A DNA stretch of 41,166 bases from Actinomycetota bacterium (GTDB lineage Bacteria; Actinomycetota; Actinomycetes; Actinomycetales; Microbacteriaceae): positions 1 to 41,166 of the forward strand of contig JAAFHT010000011.1 of assembly GCA_013297625.1 (NCBI GenBank), read 5' to 3'. Within the stretch, counting starts at the first letter, position 1, and the number at the start of each line of letters is the position of its first letter. The position numbers and the translations under genes were made by a program. This document shows, piece by piece, positions 41,070 through 41,166 of this stretch. The notes below the pieces were generated by a model. That model worked only from the letters and a program-made list of their open reading frames with translations, was not told the DNA's origin and did no database searches.

Positions 41070-41166
41070 TTAGGCCTCGCGCGTGATCTCGACGGTGACG
41101 AAGAGCTTCGAACTCGACGTGCCAGCGTAGACGCCGCGCAACGGCGGAACGTCGCGGTAGTCGCGA
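41070..41166 (-). CDS. C-terminal end of a transglutaminase-like protein (cut by window edge)
   Basis: Only the last 32 codons are present: RDYRDVPPLRGVYAG, then TSSSKLFVTVEITREA and TAA at 41070-41072. The sequence RDY.DVPP.RGVY.G is the typical end of bacterial transglutaminase-like (cysteine protease fold) proteins. The catalytic Cys-His-Asp lie outside the window. Confidence 0.7.
   Translation of the reverse strand, partial: RDYRDVPPLRGVYAGTSSSKLFVTVEITREA

Overview
The window comes from a high-GC actinobacterium. Protein types, dense gene packing, GTG starts, and sugar ABC transporters without their own ATPase suggest the family Microbacteriaceae. This is an inference from gene content; no rRNA or other phylogenetic marker beyond serS and the tRNAs was available. 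There are about 40 protein genes, three tRNAs and no insertion sequence, phage or CRISPR array.

Layout. 1-2.7 kb: a sugar ABC importer operon on the minus strand (binding lipoprotein, permease, second permease cut by the window edge) behind a LacI-type operator whose regulator is not in view. 2.7-3.1 kb: a gene-poor stretch with a possible small RNA. 3.1-8.3 kb: MarR regulator, CPD photolyase, a small secreted Ser/Pro/Asp-rich protein, an EamA exporter, and the pseudouridine salvage pair psuG-psuK. 8.4-10.1 kb: tRNA-Arg(ACG), tRNA-Ser(GCT) and tRNA-Ser(TGA), with an LCP cell-wall ligase gene between the two serine tRNAs. 10.1-18.4 kb: housekeeping genes (HAD phosphatase, serS, diacylglycerol kinase, pheA, pgm, a MalY/PatB lyase, an SRPBCC protein and a VanY-type peptidase).

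18.5-24.3 kb: a beta-glucoside operon (binding lipoprotein, two permeases, GH1 beta-glucosidase, LacI regulator). It resembles cebEFG-bglC-cebR of Streptomyces and has two perfect palindromic operators just after a sigma70-type promoter. 24.3-27.4 kb: a MarR gene between two NAD(P)-binding proteins with an operator over the -10 region, then three small genes. 27.4-32.1 kb: a lipase and mercaptopyruvate sulfurtransferase, then a rearranged lipoate ligase with a heme/iron-type permease and ATPase that lack a binding protein. 32.1-39.0 kb: a beta-galactoside operon (LacI, binding lipoprotein, two permeases, GH42 galactosidase) next to a decayed dioxygenase remnant. 39.2-41.0 kb: a secreted beta-helix protein whose promoter carries a site like the operators of the galactoside operon. 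The window ends in a transglutaminase-like gene fragment.

Four patterns recur. (1) Twelve genes have a TANNNT hexamer exactly 6 nt before the start codon and a thirteenth has it 7 nt before, as expected for leaderless transcripts. In three of them the hexamer begins with the TAG stop codon of the gene upstream. (2) In all three sugar operons the gap between binding-protein gene and first permease gene holds a strong GC hairpin without a U-run, which probably sets the binding protein to permease ratio. (3) Each sugar operon has its own LacI-type operator sequence. (4) No sugar ATPase is encoded here, so the importers probably share a distant MsiK-type ATPase.
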